DNA of 64,000 nucleotides from Phytohabitans houttuyneae (GTDB taxonomy: Bacteria; Actinomycetota; Actinomycetes; Mycobacteriales; Micromonosporaceae), in contig NZ_BLPF01000002.1 in the NCBI RefSeq assembly GCF_011764425.1, positions 1,674,997-1,738,996 of the forward strand, in the 5' to 3' direction. The notes below the pieces were generated by a model. It saw nothing but the letters and a program-made list of their open reading frames with translations. It searched no databases and was not told the origin of the DNA. Below are positions 1-11,000 of the stretch, piece after piece; the stretch's first letter is position 1; each line of letters starts with the position of its first letter. A program made the position numbers and the translations under genes.

Positions 1-618
1 CCGGTCGCCCACCTCGCGCAGCGCGTGTCGCGCGCGGGCGAGGCCCTGCTCGTCCCACATGGCGTCCGCGACGAGGATCAGGACGTCCGGCGGGATCGGT
101 GCTGCCACCAGCGGGTGCCATATCCGGTCGGCCAGCCCCCAACGGAGCCGTAGCTGTTCGTCCCTGGCGGCCGACTCGGCCGGGGCCAGAACCCTCCGGT
201 ACGGCAGCGGCTCGGCCCGAAGGTCGCCGCCGGCCAGCCAACGGTGCACCGTCGACCGGAACAGGCCGCGTTCGGCGGCCATCGCCTCGGCCACCACCTC
301 GTCGCCGTCCGGCCGCGTGAAGGGTGACTCGGCCGCGCGGGCCGCCTCGACAAGGGCGTCGACGAGCGCGGGCAGGGGCGGGAGCGAGTCCGGGTCCAGC
401 CGCTCGACCTCGAACAGCACGGCGGCCGCCACCTGGTAGCGGGGAAAGACGCGCAGCGCTTCGGGCCGGTAGGACCCGTCCTCGGTCCGGCCGGCGCCGG
501 GCAGTGTCGAGTACTCGCGTGTCAGCTCCGCGTACCGGTCCGTCAACCAACGGCGCGCCGCGGTGTGCAAGGTCAACGGGTCCATGGGTGCCGGGCCAGG
601 GTCGCCGGTCTTGGACAT
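1..618 (-). CDS. Hypothetical protein, C-terminus cut by the window edge
   Basis: An open frame reads leftward from an ATG at 618 to the window edge without a stop, giving about 206 visible residues. The protein is rich in Ala, Arg and Leu, with no signal peptide or membrane segment. I recognise no family. A helical middle part (about residues 95-130) with the stretch STVHRWLAGGD looks faintly like a DNA-binding helix, but this is weak. Codon third positions are strongly G/C, as expected for a real gene here. It is divergent from the ArsR-type gene, with 86 bp between the two starts. The function is unknown. Confidence 0.6.
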   Translation of the reverse strand, partial: MSKTGDPGPAPMDPLTLHTAARRWLTDRYAELTREYSTLPGAGRTEDGSYRPEALRVFPRYQVAAAVLFEVERLDPDSLPPLPALVDALVEAARAAESPFTRPDGDEVVAEAMAAERGLFRSTVHRWLAGGDLRAEPLPYRRVLAPAESAARDEQLRLRWGLADRIWHPLVAAPIPPDVLILVADAMWDEQGLARARHALREVGDR

Positions 619-668
619 CAGGCGATCCTAGCCCGCCCGCACTGTCCACTGTGCACGGCCTGAGCGAG

Positions 669-704
669 TTGACAGGCAAGTGGTCGCTTGCATATGTTCG
701 GGGT
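669..704 (+). promoter_or_regulatory. Promoter for leaderless ArsR-VOC operon
   Basis: A perfect -35 hexamer TTGACA lies at 669-674. After an 18-base spacer comes TATGTT at 693-698. Seven bases past the -10 is the GTG at 705, so transcription should begin at or beside the start codon. No Shine-Dalgarno sequence precedes the GTG. Leaderless mRNAs are common in actinobacteria. The -35 sequence is seen directly; the start point is inferred. Confidence 0.6.
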
Positions 705-986
705 GTGGACCTGGTCTTCAAGGCGTTGGCCGACCACACGCGGCGCACGATCCTCGACGAGCTGACCGACCGCGACGGCCAGACGCTCTTCGAGATCTGC
801 GCGCGCCTGGCGACCAAGCACGGGCTGGGCTCGTCGCGGCAGGCGATCTCGCAGCACCTCGACGTGCTGGAGGCCGCGGGTCTGGTCGAGACGCGCCGCG
901 AGGGTCGGTACAAGTTTCATCACATCAACACCGCGCCGCTCGAGCCGATCGTCGAGCGGTGGCTGAAGCGAGCGGAGAGGGACTGA
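705..986 (+). CDS. ArsR-family winged-helix transcriptional regulator
   Basis: This 93-residue protein is one winged helix-turn-helix domain. It opens with the ArsR-type signature FKALADHTRRTILDEL (about residues 4-19), has a recognition helix around SSRQAISQHLDVLEAAGLV, and a wing around TRREGRYKFHHI. No cysteine metal-binding motif is seen, so it belongs with the SmtB-fold regulators that often control neighbouring VOC or START-domain genes rather than with classical arsenic sensors. The GTG at 705 was chosen because it sits immediately after a good promoter and the homologous fold begins there. The VOC gene starts one base after the stop, so the two form an operon, and the regulator probably controls itself and its neighbour. 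Confidence 0.85.
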   Translation: MDLVFKALADHTRRTILDELTDRDGQTLFEICARLATKHGLGSSRQAISQHLDVLEAAGLVETRREGRYKFHHINTAPLEPIVERWLKRAERD

Positions 987-987
987 C

Positions 988-1377
988 ATGAGGATCACCG
1001 TTGCCAGCGTGCTCGTCGACGACCAGGAGAAGGCGCTGCGGTTCTACACCGAGGTGCTCGGCTTCAAGGAGAAGGTCAACGTCCCGGTGGGTGACGACCG
1101 GTGGATCACCGTGGTGTCGCCGGAGGACCCGGACGGCGTCGAGCTCGCCCTGGAGCCCGACGCGCACCCGGCGGCCAAGACCTTCAAGGAGGCGCTTGTC
1201 GCGGACGGTATCCCGTACACGGCGTTCGCCGTCGGGGATGTCCGGGCCGAGCACGAGCGGTTGCGCGGGCTGGGGGTGCGCTTCACCCAGGAGCCGGCGG
1301 AGATGGGGCCGATGATCTCGGCGGTGCTTGACGACACCTGCGGAAACCTGATCCAGATCCAGACCTTCACCGGCTAG
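988..1377 (+). CDS. VOC-family (glyoxalase/bleomycin-resistance fold) protein
   Basis: A complete 129-residue vicinal-oxygen-chelate protein with two beta-alpha-beta-beta-beta repeats. The first begins ITVASVLVDDQEKALRFYTE, typical of the family, and the second runs from about residue 75. The final strand GNLIQIQTF carries the usual C-terminal metal or ligand position. The substrate cannot be told; single-domain members of this group include dioxygenase-like and drug-binding proteins. The gene is translationally linked to the ArsR-type gene (TGA at 984-986, ATG at 988). Its stop overlaps the stop of the convergent caspase-STAND gene by 4 bp. Confidence 0.85.
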   Translation: MRITVASVLVDDQEKALRFYTEVLGFKEKVNVPVGDDRWITVVSPEDPDGVELALEPDAHPAAKTFKEALVADGIPYTAFAVGDVRAEHERLRGLGVRFTQEPAEMGPMISAVLDDTCGNLIQIQTFTG

Positions 1378-4300
1378 GCGGTGGGGGACACGCCCAGGGT
1401 GCCGGGATCGACAAGCAGGACGCCGGCCGTCGAGGCCACCGCGATGCCACCGTCGACGGTCGCGAGGCCGGTGACGCCGACCTGGATGGGCAGGGTGGCG
1501 AGGGGTGCCAGCGTGAGCGGGTCCCAGAGCCGCAGCGTGCGGTCCAGGCCGCCGCTGACCAGTACGCGGCGGCCGTCCGGTCCCTCCCGGGTGATCAGCG
1601 AGGTGACCTCACGGGAGTGGGCCCTGGGCAGTCTTGTCACGACGCTCCGGGTGCTCGGGTCGACGACGCGGACGGCGCCGTCGCGCATTCCGGCGGCCAG
1701 CAGCCAGGTCTCGCCGACGCGGTAGCCGGCCAGGCAGAGGATCTTCCGGCGCGGCAACGGTATCGGCTCGGAGACCTCCTCGCGGGTGACCGGGTCCCAG
1801 ATCCGGATGACGTCGTCGCCGCCGGTCGCGACCAGCGACCGGCCGTTGACGCTGGAACGGAAGACCGCGGCGGCCCGGATCCGCCCGTCGTGGCCCCTGA
1901 GGCGCAGGTGCATGCGCGGGCCGCGGGCGCTGAGCGTCCAGAAGGCGACCCATCCGTCGCTGCTGCCGCTCACCACGTAGTCGTGCCCTTTGGAGCTGCG
2001 GAAACCGGCCAGCGCCAGCACCTCGCCGTGGTGGCGCCAGTCCGCGTCGCCGACCTGCGAGCCGTCGACCGGATCCCACATCCGCACGGTACCGTCGCTG
2101 CCGGCCGTGACCAGGCGGCGCGCGCCGGACGGCCCGCTGCCCGGAAGGATCGCGTTGATCGCCATCCGCGGGTTGCCGGACACCTCCTTGGGCGGCTCGG
2201 GGTCGTTGATGGCCCAGATCCGCAGGCGCCGGTCACTGCCGCCGGTGGCGAGCATCGGACGGCGGTTCACGGTGAACGCGCCGATCGCCGTGACCCGCCG
2301 GCCATGGCTGGGGTAGGCGGTGGCCGGCGGCGGGCGGACCGAGGGATCCCAGATGCGCACGACGCGGTCGTGGCCGGCCGAGGCGATTGCCGGCAGGCCC
2401 TGCTGGTCGGTCAGGACGGCCGTGGCCCGGATGCCGCCGCGGTGGGTCCGCTGGGAGTCGGCCAAAACCTCGACGCCCGCGACGGGGTCCCAGATCCGGA
2501 GCATCTTGTCGTCGCCGCCGGAGGCGAGCAAGGGGGTACCGTCCGCGCCGATGAACGGCGTCACCGCGTGCACCGCCCGGTGGCCGGCGTTGCCGGGAGC
2601 GCGCAGCGGCTCCCGCACCTCCCGCCCGGTGGCGGGGTCCCAGATCCGGACGCAGCCCTCGCCGCCCGCGGACGCCAGCCACGGCCGGCGGCCACGGCCG
2701 GGAAACGTGGCGACGTCGTACACCCAGTCGGTGTGTCCGCTGAGGACGCGCAGCGGTTCGCCGGTCAGCGCGTCCCAGATCCGCAGGGTCTTGTCGCGGC
2801 TTGCCGTGGCCAGCAGCGCCCGCCCGTCCGCGTCCGTGAACGGCACGACCGCCATCACCCAATGGTCATGGCCCGGGCAGGCCGCCAGCGGCTCGTGCTT
2901 GTCCAGGTCCCAGATCCGCAGCGTCTTGTCGTCGCCGCCGGAGGCGAGCAGCCGCCGGCCTTCCGCGGTGAAGGCGGCAAGGGCACGGACCCGGCCTGCG
3001 TGGCCGGCCAGTGGGCCTGGCGGGGTCCGGTGGCGCTTGGGGTCCCAGAAGCGGATGAGGCCGCCGTCGCCGCCCGACGCGAGCAGGTTCCGGCCGCCTG
3101 CCATGGCCGCCGTGAGGGCCCACACCGCACCCCCGGCTGGCTGAGGCGGTCGACCTGCTGGCCCGTCACGGGATCGATGAGGCGGACGGACCCCTCGTCG
3201 CCGGCGCTCGCGAGGAGGGTCCCGCGCGGGCCGAGGAACGTCGTCAGGGCGTTCACCATGCCGCCGCCGGCCTTGCCGACCGTGAGGTGCGCGGTCTCGC
3301 CGGCCAGCCAGGCGCTGCGCACCGACCACGTGTCGCCGTCCACGTTGCGGCCGAACCGGCTGGTGCCGGCGTACCGGGCCATCGCCACCTCGCGGATGCC
3401 CCGCCGGTCCGCGGGATCGGCGGTGGCGATGAGGTGGCCGGCGCCGACCGCGCCGACGATCTCCGGGGGCAGGTCGTTGTGGCCGAGCGCGTCGCGGATG
3501 AGATCGGTACGCAGCCGGACGCCGTCCAGCCGGTCGAGGACCCGCGGGCGCTCGGCGAGCGCGTTCCAGCCGAGCCGGCCGGCGGCCGCCGCGTGCGCCG
3601 ACAGGTACGCGCGCGAGTAGGGCGCGAGCGCGCCGTCGCCACCGGTCGCCTGCAGCAGCGCCCGCACGATCGCCAGATGCGCGCTCTCCTCGCCGGCACC
3701 GTGCCGCTCGCGCAGCACGTCCTCGTAGACGGTGTGAGCCAGCCGGTACACGGTGGTGCCGTTTTCCACGTCGGCCACCAGGAAACCGGCCGCGCGGCGC
3801 TGGACCGCCTCGGCGATGTCGGCGGTGGTGAGCGGAGGCCCGGTGGTCAGGGCGCCGGCGACGGTCGCCCAGACACCGTCCGCACTGGGCAGGCCACGCC
3901 CGCGCATGTAGGCGAGGGCCAGCAGCAGCCGCGGTATCGCCGGCGCCTGCCCGCCGGCGCGGTCGAGCCAGTCGGCGAAGATGCCGCTGCGGCCGCGGGC
4001 GAGCAGGCCGTCGAGCGCTTCCCGATCCTCCAGCAGGCCCGGGCGTTCCAGCAGCTCACCGACGGCGAGGCGGGCGAACAGGAAGTCGCGGCCGCGGCGG
4101 GCGACCAGCCGCGCCGTCGCGAGCGCCGCCGGCCCGGCCAGGTCGGGAAACGCGCGGAAGAGGCGGTCCTGCACGTACTCCACGACGGTGGACTCGTCGT
4201 ACTCGACGCTCAGCACCGGGTGCTCCCCGAGCTCCTCCAGGATCTCCGCCGAGCGGCGGGTGCCGACCAGCACGCGGATGCCGCCACGCCGCGCGATCTG

Positions 4301-5545
4301 GGCGAGCATCCCGGCGACGATCTCCGGCTCGCGTGCCTGGTCGAGCGCGTCCGCGAGCAGCGTCAGGGGCGGGAGCCGGTCGGTGAGCCAGCGGGCCAGC
4401 CGCCCGGGGTCGTTGTACAGCGGGGGCCTGGCGAGCCCACCGACCTCGGCGAGGGCCGCGGCCAGCGAGTGGCGGTCGAAGCCGGTCAGCAGCAGCGTCG
4501 AGGTGAAGACGCCGTCGCCGGGAAGCTGCTCCTCGTCGGCGGTGAGGTCGAAGCCGAGCCGGGCCAGCACGGTGCGCATCGGCGGCCGGGACTGGACCAG
4601 GACGTGCCCGAGGATCGCGGACTTGCCGACACCGGCGTGGCCGGCCACCGCGAGCAGGCCGTGGTCGTTGTCGCGCAGCCAGCCCGCGATGCGCCGCTGC
4701 TCAGCGTCGCGACCGGTGAAGTACCAGCTCAGGTCGCCGGCCTCGCCGCCGTGCAGGGGGCGGACGAAGTGCGCCCGCTCGAGCTCGCCGAGCGCGTTGA
4801 TCTCCCGTTCGACGTCGGCCAGCAGGTCGAGCGGTGCGGTGACCGGCGCGGTCGCCTGCCGCCGCACCAGGTCGGCGCCGGACAGCGTGCCGAATGAGAT
4901 GACGTTCGCGGCGTACAGGCCGTCGGCGACCATCTGGCCGATCAGGCCGGCCACGGGGATCCGGTCGTTGCGCGCGAAGTGGGTGCTCAGGGTCTGCGCG
5001 AGGTGGCGGCTCACCTCGCCGAGCCGCGTCTCGCCGTCGCCCGACGTGCCCAGGAGCAGAAGCTGTGTCGGCGTGGCGTCCCTCGTGGCCGTGACGTGCG
5101 TGGCCAGCTCCCGGACGAACGCCGCCGAGGAGCACGCGTCGATGATCATCACGGTCCATGGCGGCGGGTGCTCATCGCCGTACCGGCCGCGGAGCACCTC
5201 GCTGAGCTTGAGCGGGAGCACGCCGTGCATGTCGCGCTCGTCGTCGTGATGGACGGTGAAGTAGTGCGCGAGCAGGGCCCGCTCGCTGTCCCGGAAGCCG
5301 TGGCCCACCCAGTAGAAGATGGTGGCGCGCCCGCGCCACCGGTGGTTCCAGTCGCTGAGGCGGATGTTCACCCCGTCCTCGCCGCGCTCCTCGACAGCCG
5401 CCGGCCACGGGTCGTGCGCGAAGCCGAAGGGCGCCAGCAGCTCCGCGATCCGGCCGACCTCCGCGTCGGTGTCGAGGCGCGTCCAGCGGGTGTCGCGGTA
5501 GGCGCCGATCGGGAGGGAGAAGAACAGCGGCGCCTCGTCACTCAT
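1374..5545 (-). CDS. Caspase-like protease / STAND NTPase / WD40 protein, module A (one-base frameshift)
   Basis: The product is about 1,390 residues once one base is restored. Residues 1-220 form a caspase-like (peptidase C14) domain with His82 in YWVGHG and Cys138 in IIDACSS. A STAND-type NTPase follows, with Walker A GHAGVGKS at 302-309 and a Walker-B-like LLADALDQA. A helical region comes next, then about a dozen WD40 repeats ending in the usual RIWDP-type strands. The reading frame breaks at a five-C run on the plus strand (3130-3134); adding one base joins VRLIDPVTGQQVDRLSQP to GGAVWALTAAM in a continuous WD40 blade. The total span is one base short of a multiple of three. The start codon overlaps the lipase stop as ATGAGTGA, so the genes are coupled. 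Likely role (inferred): sensor and signalling protease of a conflict or suicide module. Confidence 0.85.
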
Positions 5546-7001
5546 CCGCGTCGCCGCCGTCGAGGGCGAGCACCAGATGGCTCAGGCGCCCGCCGCCCGC
5601 GGTCACCTCCAGGCGGTAGAGGCCGGACGAGGGTGCGTTCACGAGTACCTGTACCGCGCCGTCGCGGATCTCGACGGTGCACGGCAGGCGGCGGCCCGCA
5701 CCGGTGACCTCGGTGATCGTCGCGGCGACCCGCGTCCGGCGACGCACGCCGCGCAGCGTGGCCGTCCATTCCTCCCCGACCGGCACCGGGGTGTCGGGCA
5801 CGTCCAGCCCGACGCCCTCGGTGGCGCCCTGAGGCGGGCCCAGCTGCTCGGGATCGAACTCGCGCAGCGTCTGCACGACATCGCGCAGCACCGCGTCCGC
5901 CTTGGTCAGCCCCTGGTGCGTCTGGTCGAAGCGGACCGGGACCCGGCCGCGTATCTCGCCGGATCCGGTGGGCACGGTGCCGTCACCGAAGCGGTCCGGG
6001 CGGCCGGCGCGAAGCTCGTGGTGCAGCAGGGTGACCACCCCGGAGCTCAGGCTCAGGCTCTGCGCGGTCGGCTGCGCCCCGCCCACGACCAGCCGATGTA
6101 TCCCGCCGTCGAGCGTGCCCGGCTCGGCCGCGTGCCGGTCGCCCCACGCCTGTGCCTGCGCGGGGTCGCCACCGAGCGCCACCACGTCGGCGGTGGTGAG
6201 CCGGCGTCCGTCCGCGCCGTCGTCCACACACCGGTACCTCGGCAGCAGGTCGTAGAGGCCGGGAAGGGTGGCCGCGAGCGCGCGGACGCCGTGATCCGCG
6301 TCGCGGCGGGCCGCGGACATCAGCGGGCGGCGAGCGGGCAGCACGCGCGCGCCCCGGCGGGTACGGAACTCGCCGTTGCCCAGCAGCGCCGCCGCCTTCG
6401 GCGAGCCGTGAAAGGGCGTGCCCAGGGTGATCACCGTGCGCACGAGGTCGCTCATGCCCGGCGCGCAGGTCAGCTCGCGGGCGAGCAGCCCGCCCATGGA
6501 GTGCGCCACGACCGCCACGGCGGCCGGGCGTCCGGCCGGGTGCGCGCGGCGTGCGGCCTCGTGCTCGGCGGTCGCCCGCCACCGCTCCAGCCGGGCCAGC
6601 ACCGTGTCGGCCAGCAGCGTCGCGTTGTGCCGGACCGGCAGGCGCCAGTCGTACGCGAACTCCACCACCGCGCGCGGGTCCACCACGCAGTCGCGCACCG
6701 CGTTGACCAGCGTCGTGTACGGCTCGGCGCCGCGCAGGAACGGCAGGTACTCGGGGAGCTTCAGCAGCCCGACGGGGCGGACACGACCGTACTCGCCGTC
6801 GGTCTCGCGCTCGTCGAGGGCGAGGTGTCGCAGCGGCGCACCGTCCACCCAGGAGCGCAGCAGCAGCGGCAGCGAGGCGCCCCAGAGCGTCTTTCCCCGG
6901 TCCGTGTCATAAAGCTCGCTCCCCATGATCCCGGGAATGACGACGACGAGATCATGGGTACGGCCGGGATAGAGCCTGGACAGGGCACCTTTCGCAACCA
7001 T
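5538..7001 (-). CDS. LCAT-like alpha/beta hydrolase (lipase/acyltransferase fold) with C-terminal beta-sandwich, module A
   Basis: A 487-residue protein. The N-terminus HDLVVVIPGIMGSEL and the FAYDWRLPV stretch (about 115-123) are hallmarks of the lecithin:cholesterol acyltransferase/PGAP1-like lipase group. The nucleophile elbow is AHSMGG with Ser168. The loop GDGTVPTGSG after it is the usual site near the acid/His part of the triad. About 100 C-terminal residues, starting at GLDVPDTPVPVG, look like a beta-sandwich and are matched by the paralogue at 44402-45747. There is no signal peptide, so it should act in the cytosol or on the inner membrane face. It is the first gene of a two-gene operon with the caspase-STAND gene. 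Substrate and activation are inferred: phospholipid hydrolysis on command of the partner. Confidence 0.85.
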   Translation of the reverse strand: MVAKGALSRLYPGRTHDLVVVIPGIMGSELYDTDRGKTLWGASLPLLLRSWVDGAPLRHLALDERETDGEYGRVRPVGLLKLPEYLPFLRGAEPYTTLVNAVRDCVVDPRAVVEFAYDWRLPVRHNATLLADTVLARLERWRATAEHEAARRAHPAGRPAAVAVVAHSMGGLLARELTCAPGMSDLVRTVITLGTPFHGSPKAAALLGNGEFRTRRGARVLPARRPLMSAARRDADHGVRALAATLPGLYDLLPRYRCVDDGADGRRLTTADVVALGGDPAQAQAWGDRHAAEPGTLDGGIHRLVVGGAQPTAQSLSLSSGVVTLLHHELRAGRPDRFGDGTVPTGSGEIRGRVPVRFDQTHQGLTKADAVLRDVVQTLREFDPEQLGPPQGATEGVGLDVPDTPVPVGEEWTATLRGVRRRTRVAATITEVTGAGRRLPCTVEIRDGAVQVLVNAPSSGLYRLEVTAGGGRLSHLVLALDGGDADE

Positions 7002-7038
7002 GGGTCACGATCATAGGGCGGCCACGGAAAAGCGTTGT
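7002..7038 (-). promoter_or_regulatory. Putative promoter of the module A operon
   Basis: On the minus strand a strong -10 hexamer TATGAT occupies 7015-7010. The lipase ATG at 7001 lies only 9 bases beyond it, so the mRNA would be leaderless or nearly so. The -35 region (7038-7033, ACAACG) is poor. This 80-bp divergent region also holds the epimerase promoter candidate. Confidence 0.4.
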
Positions 7039-7045
7039 CGTGGAC

Positions 7046-7081
7046 TTGACAAGCACTCGGGTCCAGCGTGGACGATTCGGC
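7046..7081 (+). promoter_or_regulatory. Putative leaderless promoter of the epimerase gene
   Basis: TTGACA is present at 7046-7051. A weak -10 (GACGAT, 7071-7076) lies after 19 bases, and the GTG at 7082 falls at the expected transcription start. The long spacer and poor -10 keep this tentative. Confidence 0.35.
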
Positions 7082-8019
7082 GTGCGAATTCTTGTGGTGG
7101 GTGGTAGCGGACTGATCGGCGCCAATGTCGTTGACGTGCTGCGCGAGCGGGGCCACGCGGCGACCACCGCGGCGCGCACCGCCGGTCCGGGCGTGGATCA
7201 CGTGCTCGACGCCGAGACCGCCTCGGTCGACGACCTGCGCCCGCTGCTGGCGGGGCTCGACGGCGCCGTGTACGCCGCGCGCACGGACGAGCAGCGGCCG
7301 CGGCGCAAGCCGGTCTACCCGCTGTACCGGCGGGAGATGGTCGAGCCGGTGGTCCGCCTGTTCACGGCGGCCCGGCAGGAAGGGCTCACCCGCGGGGCAA
7401 TCATGGGCTCGTACTACACGTACTTCGACCGGCTCCGTCCACAGTGGCATCTCGCGGACCGCCACACGTACGTGCGGTGCCGGCTGGAGCAGGCGCGGGA
7501 GGGGCGGGCGGCCGCCGGTTCCGGCCTGCCGGTGGCCGTGCTGGAGCTGCCGTTCGTCTTCGGGCGGGCCGGCGACCGGCTGCCGAACTGGGCCGGTCCG
7601 CTCGACCGCTGGGCGAGGTCCCGCTCACCCCTGATCATGCCGCCGGGCGGGACCGCCGCGGCGTCGGCGCGCAGCGTGGCCGAGGTCACGGTGGACGCGC
7701 TCGAGCGGGGCGACGGCGGGACATCCCGATCGCCGACGAAAACCTCACCTGGAACGACATGATCGCCCGGATCGCCGACGCGGTCGGCCGGCGCCGCCGG
7801 GTCGGCCGGCTGCCCGCCGGCGTCACGCGGGCCGGCCTGCGGCTGGGCGGGCTGCTGATGTCCGCCGGCCGCAAGGAGGCGGGGATCAACCCCAGCCACT
7901 TCGCCGACCTCCTGCTCGCCGACCTGTTCATCCAGCCGGCGAGCGGCCGGGCGCTGGAACCGGCGCTGCGCGAGACCTTCCCCGACACGGCCGGCGGGTC
8001 TGCCTCACCTCCGAGGTAG
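7082..8019 (+). CDS. NAD-dependent epimerase/dehydratase family protein (one-base frameshift)
   Basis: About 312 residues after restoring one base. The N-terminus VRILVVGGSGLIGANVV is a Rossmann dinucleotide-binding motif (GGSGLIG) of extended short-chain dehydrogenases. MGSYYTYF (about residues 107-114) lies where the catalytic Tyr region is expected, and LELPFVFGRAGDRLPNW resembles the substrate-binding part of atypical SDRs. The frame breaks in a GGG run at 7718-7720. One extra G converts GDGGTSR into GDGGDIPIADENLTW, and the downstream reading frame then continues to the TAG at 8017-8019. GTG at 7082 is preferred over the GTG at 7040 because the domain starts there and a promoter precedes it. 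Substrate unknown. It faces away from module A and converges on the LamG protein gene. Confidence 0.75.
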
Positions 8020-8029
8020 ACCCGCCGGC
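7990..8029. terminator. Bidirectional hairpin between convergent genes
   Basis: GCCGGCGGGTCT (7990-8001) and AGACCCGCCGGC (8018-8029) form a perfect 12-bp stem with a 16-base loop. It overlaps the epimerase stop codon and sits 10 bp from the stop of the convergent gene. There is no U-tract, which is usual for actinobacterial terminators. Confidence 0.65.
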
Positions 8030-8039
8030 GTCGCGGTCG

Positions 8040-11000
8040 TCAGTTGGCGGAGAAGTATCCGAGCGAGTCGATGACCAGATGGCTCGTCGACCCCGCGGCC
8101 TGGCTCGTGTAGATCGCGAATGTGCCCTGGTTTGCCGTGGGCAGGGTCAGGCCGGCAATCGTCTGGTTGGCGGCGAAGTTGATGCTGGACGTGCCGGGCC
8201 GAGGACTGCTGGCGTCGAAGACGTTGAGCCAGCCGGCGGTGGTGGGCTGGGTGACGGTCACGTTGAGGATCAGCGTCGGCGCGTCGGCGATGACGGTGTT
8301 GCCCTGAGCGATCGTCTTCGTGGTGAAGACCGGCATCGCGCCGCCGTCACGCCGGGTGTCGATCATGCGGGCGGCGTTGATCGCGTGGTACTTCTGGCCG
8401 CCGGTGCCCGGGGCGAAGTAGCCGAGGACGTCGACGATGAGGTGCGCGTTCAGGCCGCCGTGTTTGTATATCTTGATCTTGCCGTTGGACCCGACCGGAG
8501 CGATCGTCATGTTGGCGATATTGGCGTTCACCTGGTACTGGAGGCCCGAGACGCCGGGCAGGGTCGTGCCGTCGGCGTAGGTCGTCACCCAGCCGGCGGT
8601 GTCGGGGCTGAGGATCGTGTAGTTGATCGCGACGGCCTTGACGCCGGCCGGCACGCCGGCGGCGCCGGCGATCGTCACGGTCATGGTGTTGCTTGCCTGC
8701 AGCGGCCCGTCGATGCCGCCGAGGCCGCTGCGGCTGTCCACGATCCGGGTGGGCGGTGTCGGGGTGAAGCTCGTGTTTCCGGCCGCGGCCGCGTCGGAGG
8801 TGAAGTACCCGGTGACGTCGGCGACGAGCTGGACCGTGTTGGCGAAGTTGAACAGGTTGACGTACCCGTTCGCACCGACCGGCACGATCACGTAGTTGGC
8901 GACCGTGATGCCTCCCACGTAGTCGACGGCGGCGGTCGCCGGCATCGGGGTGTTGTCCGGCCAGATCCTGATGTGGCCGCCGCCGCTGGGCTGGTGGACC
9001 GCGACGGTCATCGCGACGGCGGTGACGTTGGCGGCCGGAATGCCGTTGGCACCCGCGATCTTCAGCCGGACGGTGGTCTTCGGCGGCAGCGGCCCGGTCG
9101 TACCGCCGATGTTGTAACGGGTGTCGAGCACCCGGAACTGCGAGACCGGCTGGTAGTAGCTGGCCGGGGTGGCCGCCTGCGCGGGGTCGATCTCCTGGTT
9201 CCAGACCAGGACGTGGGCCAGCTGCCCGTTGAACCAGCCGCCGACCGCGCTGCTCGACGTGCGGTGCGCGCCGAACCGGAAAGCGCCGGTGGCGTTCCAC
9301 ACGGTGTTGTGGTTCTGGTAGGAGACCTTGACCCCGTTGACGAACAGCTCCATCAGACGGCTGGAGTGCTTGTACGTGGCGGTGATGTGGGTCCAGATGC
9401 CGGGCTTGACGGCGTTCGGCGCCGAGTGGGTGACATCGAAGTCGGCGCTGGCCGAGTCCGAGGTGGACAGGCCGAACTTCCAGCTCTTGTCGCTCGCCTC
9501 GGTCCAGATCTTGAAGCCGGCGCCGTTGGTGCCGTCCTGTGACAGCACGGTGCCGCCGGCGGCGTTGGGTTTGACCCAGGCGGAGACGGTGAAGTCGGCG
9601 TTTGTGGCGATGGCGCCGCCGGTGGTGGTGAGGGTGCTGTTGGTGCCGTCGAAGGCGACGTCGGGGTCGTAGAGGTCGCCGCTGTTCCACTTGGCGTTGC
9701 CGGCGCCGGTGGCGTGCAGCGTACCGACGGTGTCCTTGGCGGTGTCGGCGCCGGTGACCGCCCCGTCCTCGTTGTCGTTGAGGAACCACGCGTGGGTGGC
9801 GGTGAGCAGCGTCTGCCCGGCCTGCGCGGTGATGGTGCCGGTACCGGCGGTGGCGTCGAGGTCGGAGACGAGGTGGGCGATGCTGGTGTGGTTGGCGCCG
9901 ACGCCCCACAGGTCCGGGATGTTGTTGCCGTCGATGTCCGCGGCCTGCAGCCGCAGCGCGAAGCCGGTGTTCCAGCCGGAGGTCCGCAGGGTGTGCGCCG
10001 TGTAGCTGAAGGTCTGCGCGTTGACGTCGAAGGCGAGGTCGGTCCACAGGTGCAGAGCGCCGGTGGAGCGCTGCCACAGGAACAGGGACGCGCCGTCACT
10101 TGTCTGCGCCGCGGCGATGGTCCAGGTGTTCCAGTCGGTCCCGCCGGTCGGCGTGAGGGTGGTCAGCTGTGCCGGCGGCCACGCCCAGTTGAGCGTGCCT
10201 CCCTGGCTGGCGTAGTAGTTGAGGTAGTAGCCGATGCTGGCGTCGCCGCCGACGGCGATCAGGTCGGGGGTGTCGCCGAGCCCGGAGCTGAGGCCGGTGT
10301 TCGCCAGCTGGAGCGGGTTGAATCCGTTGACGTCGCTGAAGAAGCCCGCCGGGATGTTCTCCTGGGTGCCGGAGACATGTGCCTGAATGGCTGAGCCGTC
10401 TCCGGTGCCGCGCAGCAGCACCCCGCCGCCGGCGTTCTCGCCGCTGGTGCCGGCGTAGCCGGTGGGGTAGTAGACGAGGATGTCCTGCAGGCCGGTGCCG
10501 CCGAAGCGGCCGGTGATGGCCTGCGCGGCGTCGAAGTCGCTGGGGTGGTGGACGAGTTCCGTGCCGGTGTTCGTGGTCCTGACCCCGTTGCCGTGTGCGC
10601 CGATGTTCGTGGCGGCGGCGACGACCTGCCCGGTGTTCTTGCCGGCGCCGAGCCACAGGCCGGACGGCAGGTTGTTGGTGGCGCCGACGGTGAGCAGGTC
10701 GGCGATGTTGTCGCCGGTGAGGTCGGCGTCGGGCGCGGTCGCGGCGGGTGCGGCGTTGAAGGTGACCGAGGCGGTGTCACCGATGTTTCCGCCGGCGGAC
10801 AGGCCGGTGACGGTGAGGGTGTTGGTAAACCGCGGCGGGGTGACCGTGATGCTCGCGTTGCCCGAGGTGGCGGTGACACTGCCGGGCGGGCCGCCGTTGA
10901 GCTGGTACATGTAGCTGGTCGGCGTGGTGCCGGTGGCCGGTGGCGTCACGGCCACGGTGACCGACTGGCCGATGACGGCGGTGGCGTCGGGCTGGGAGAC

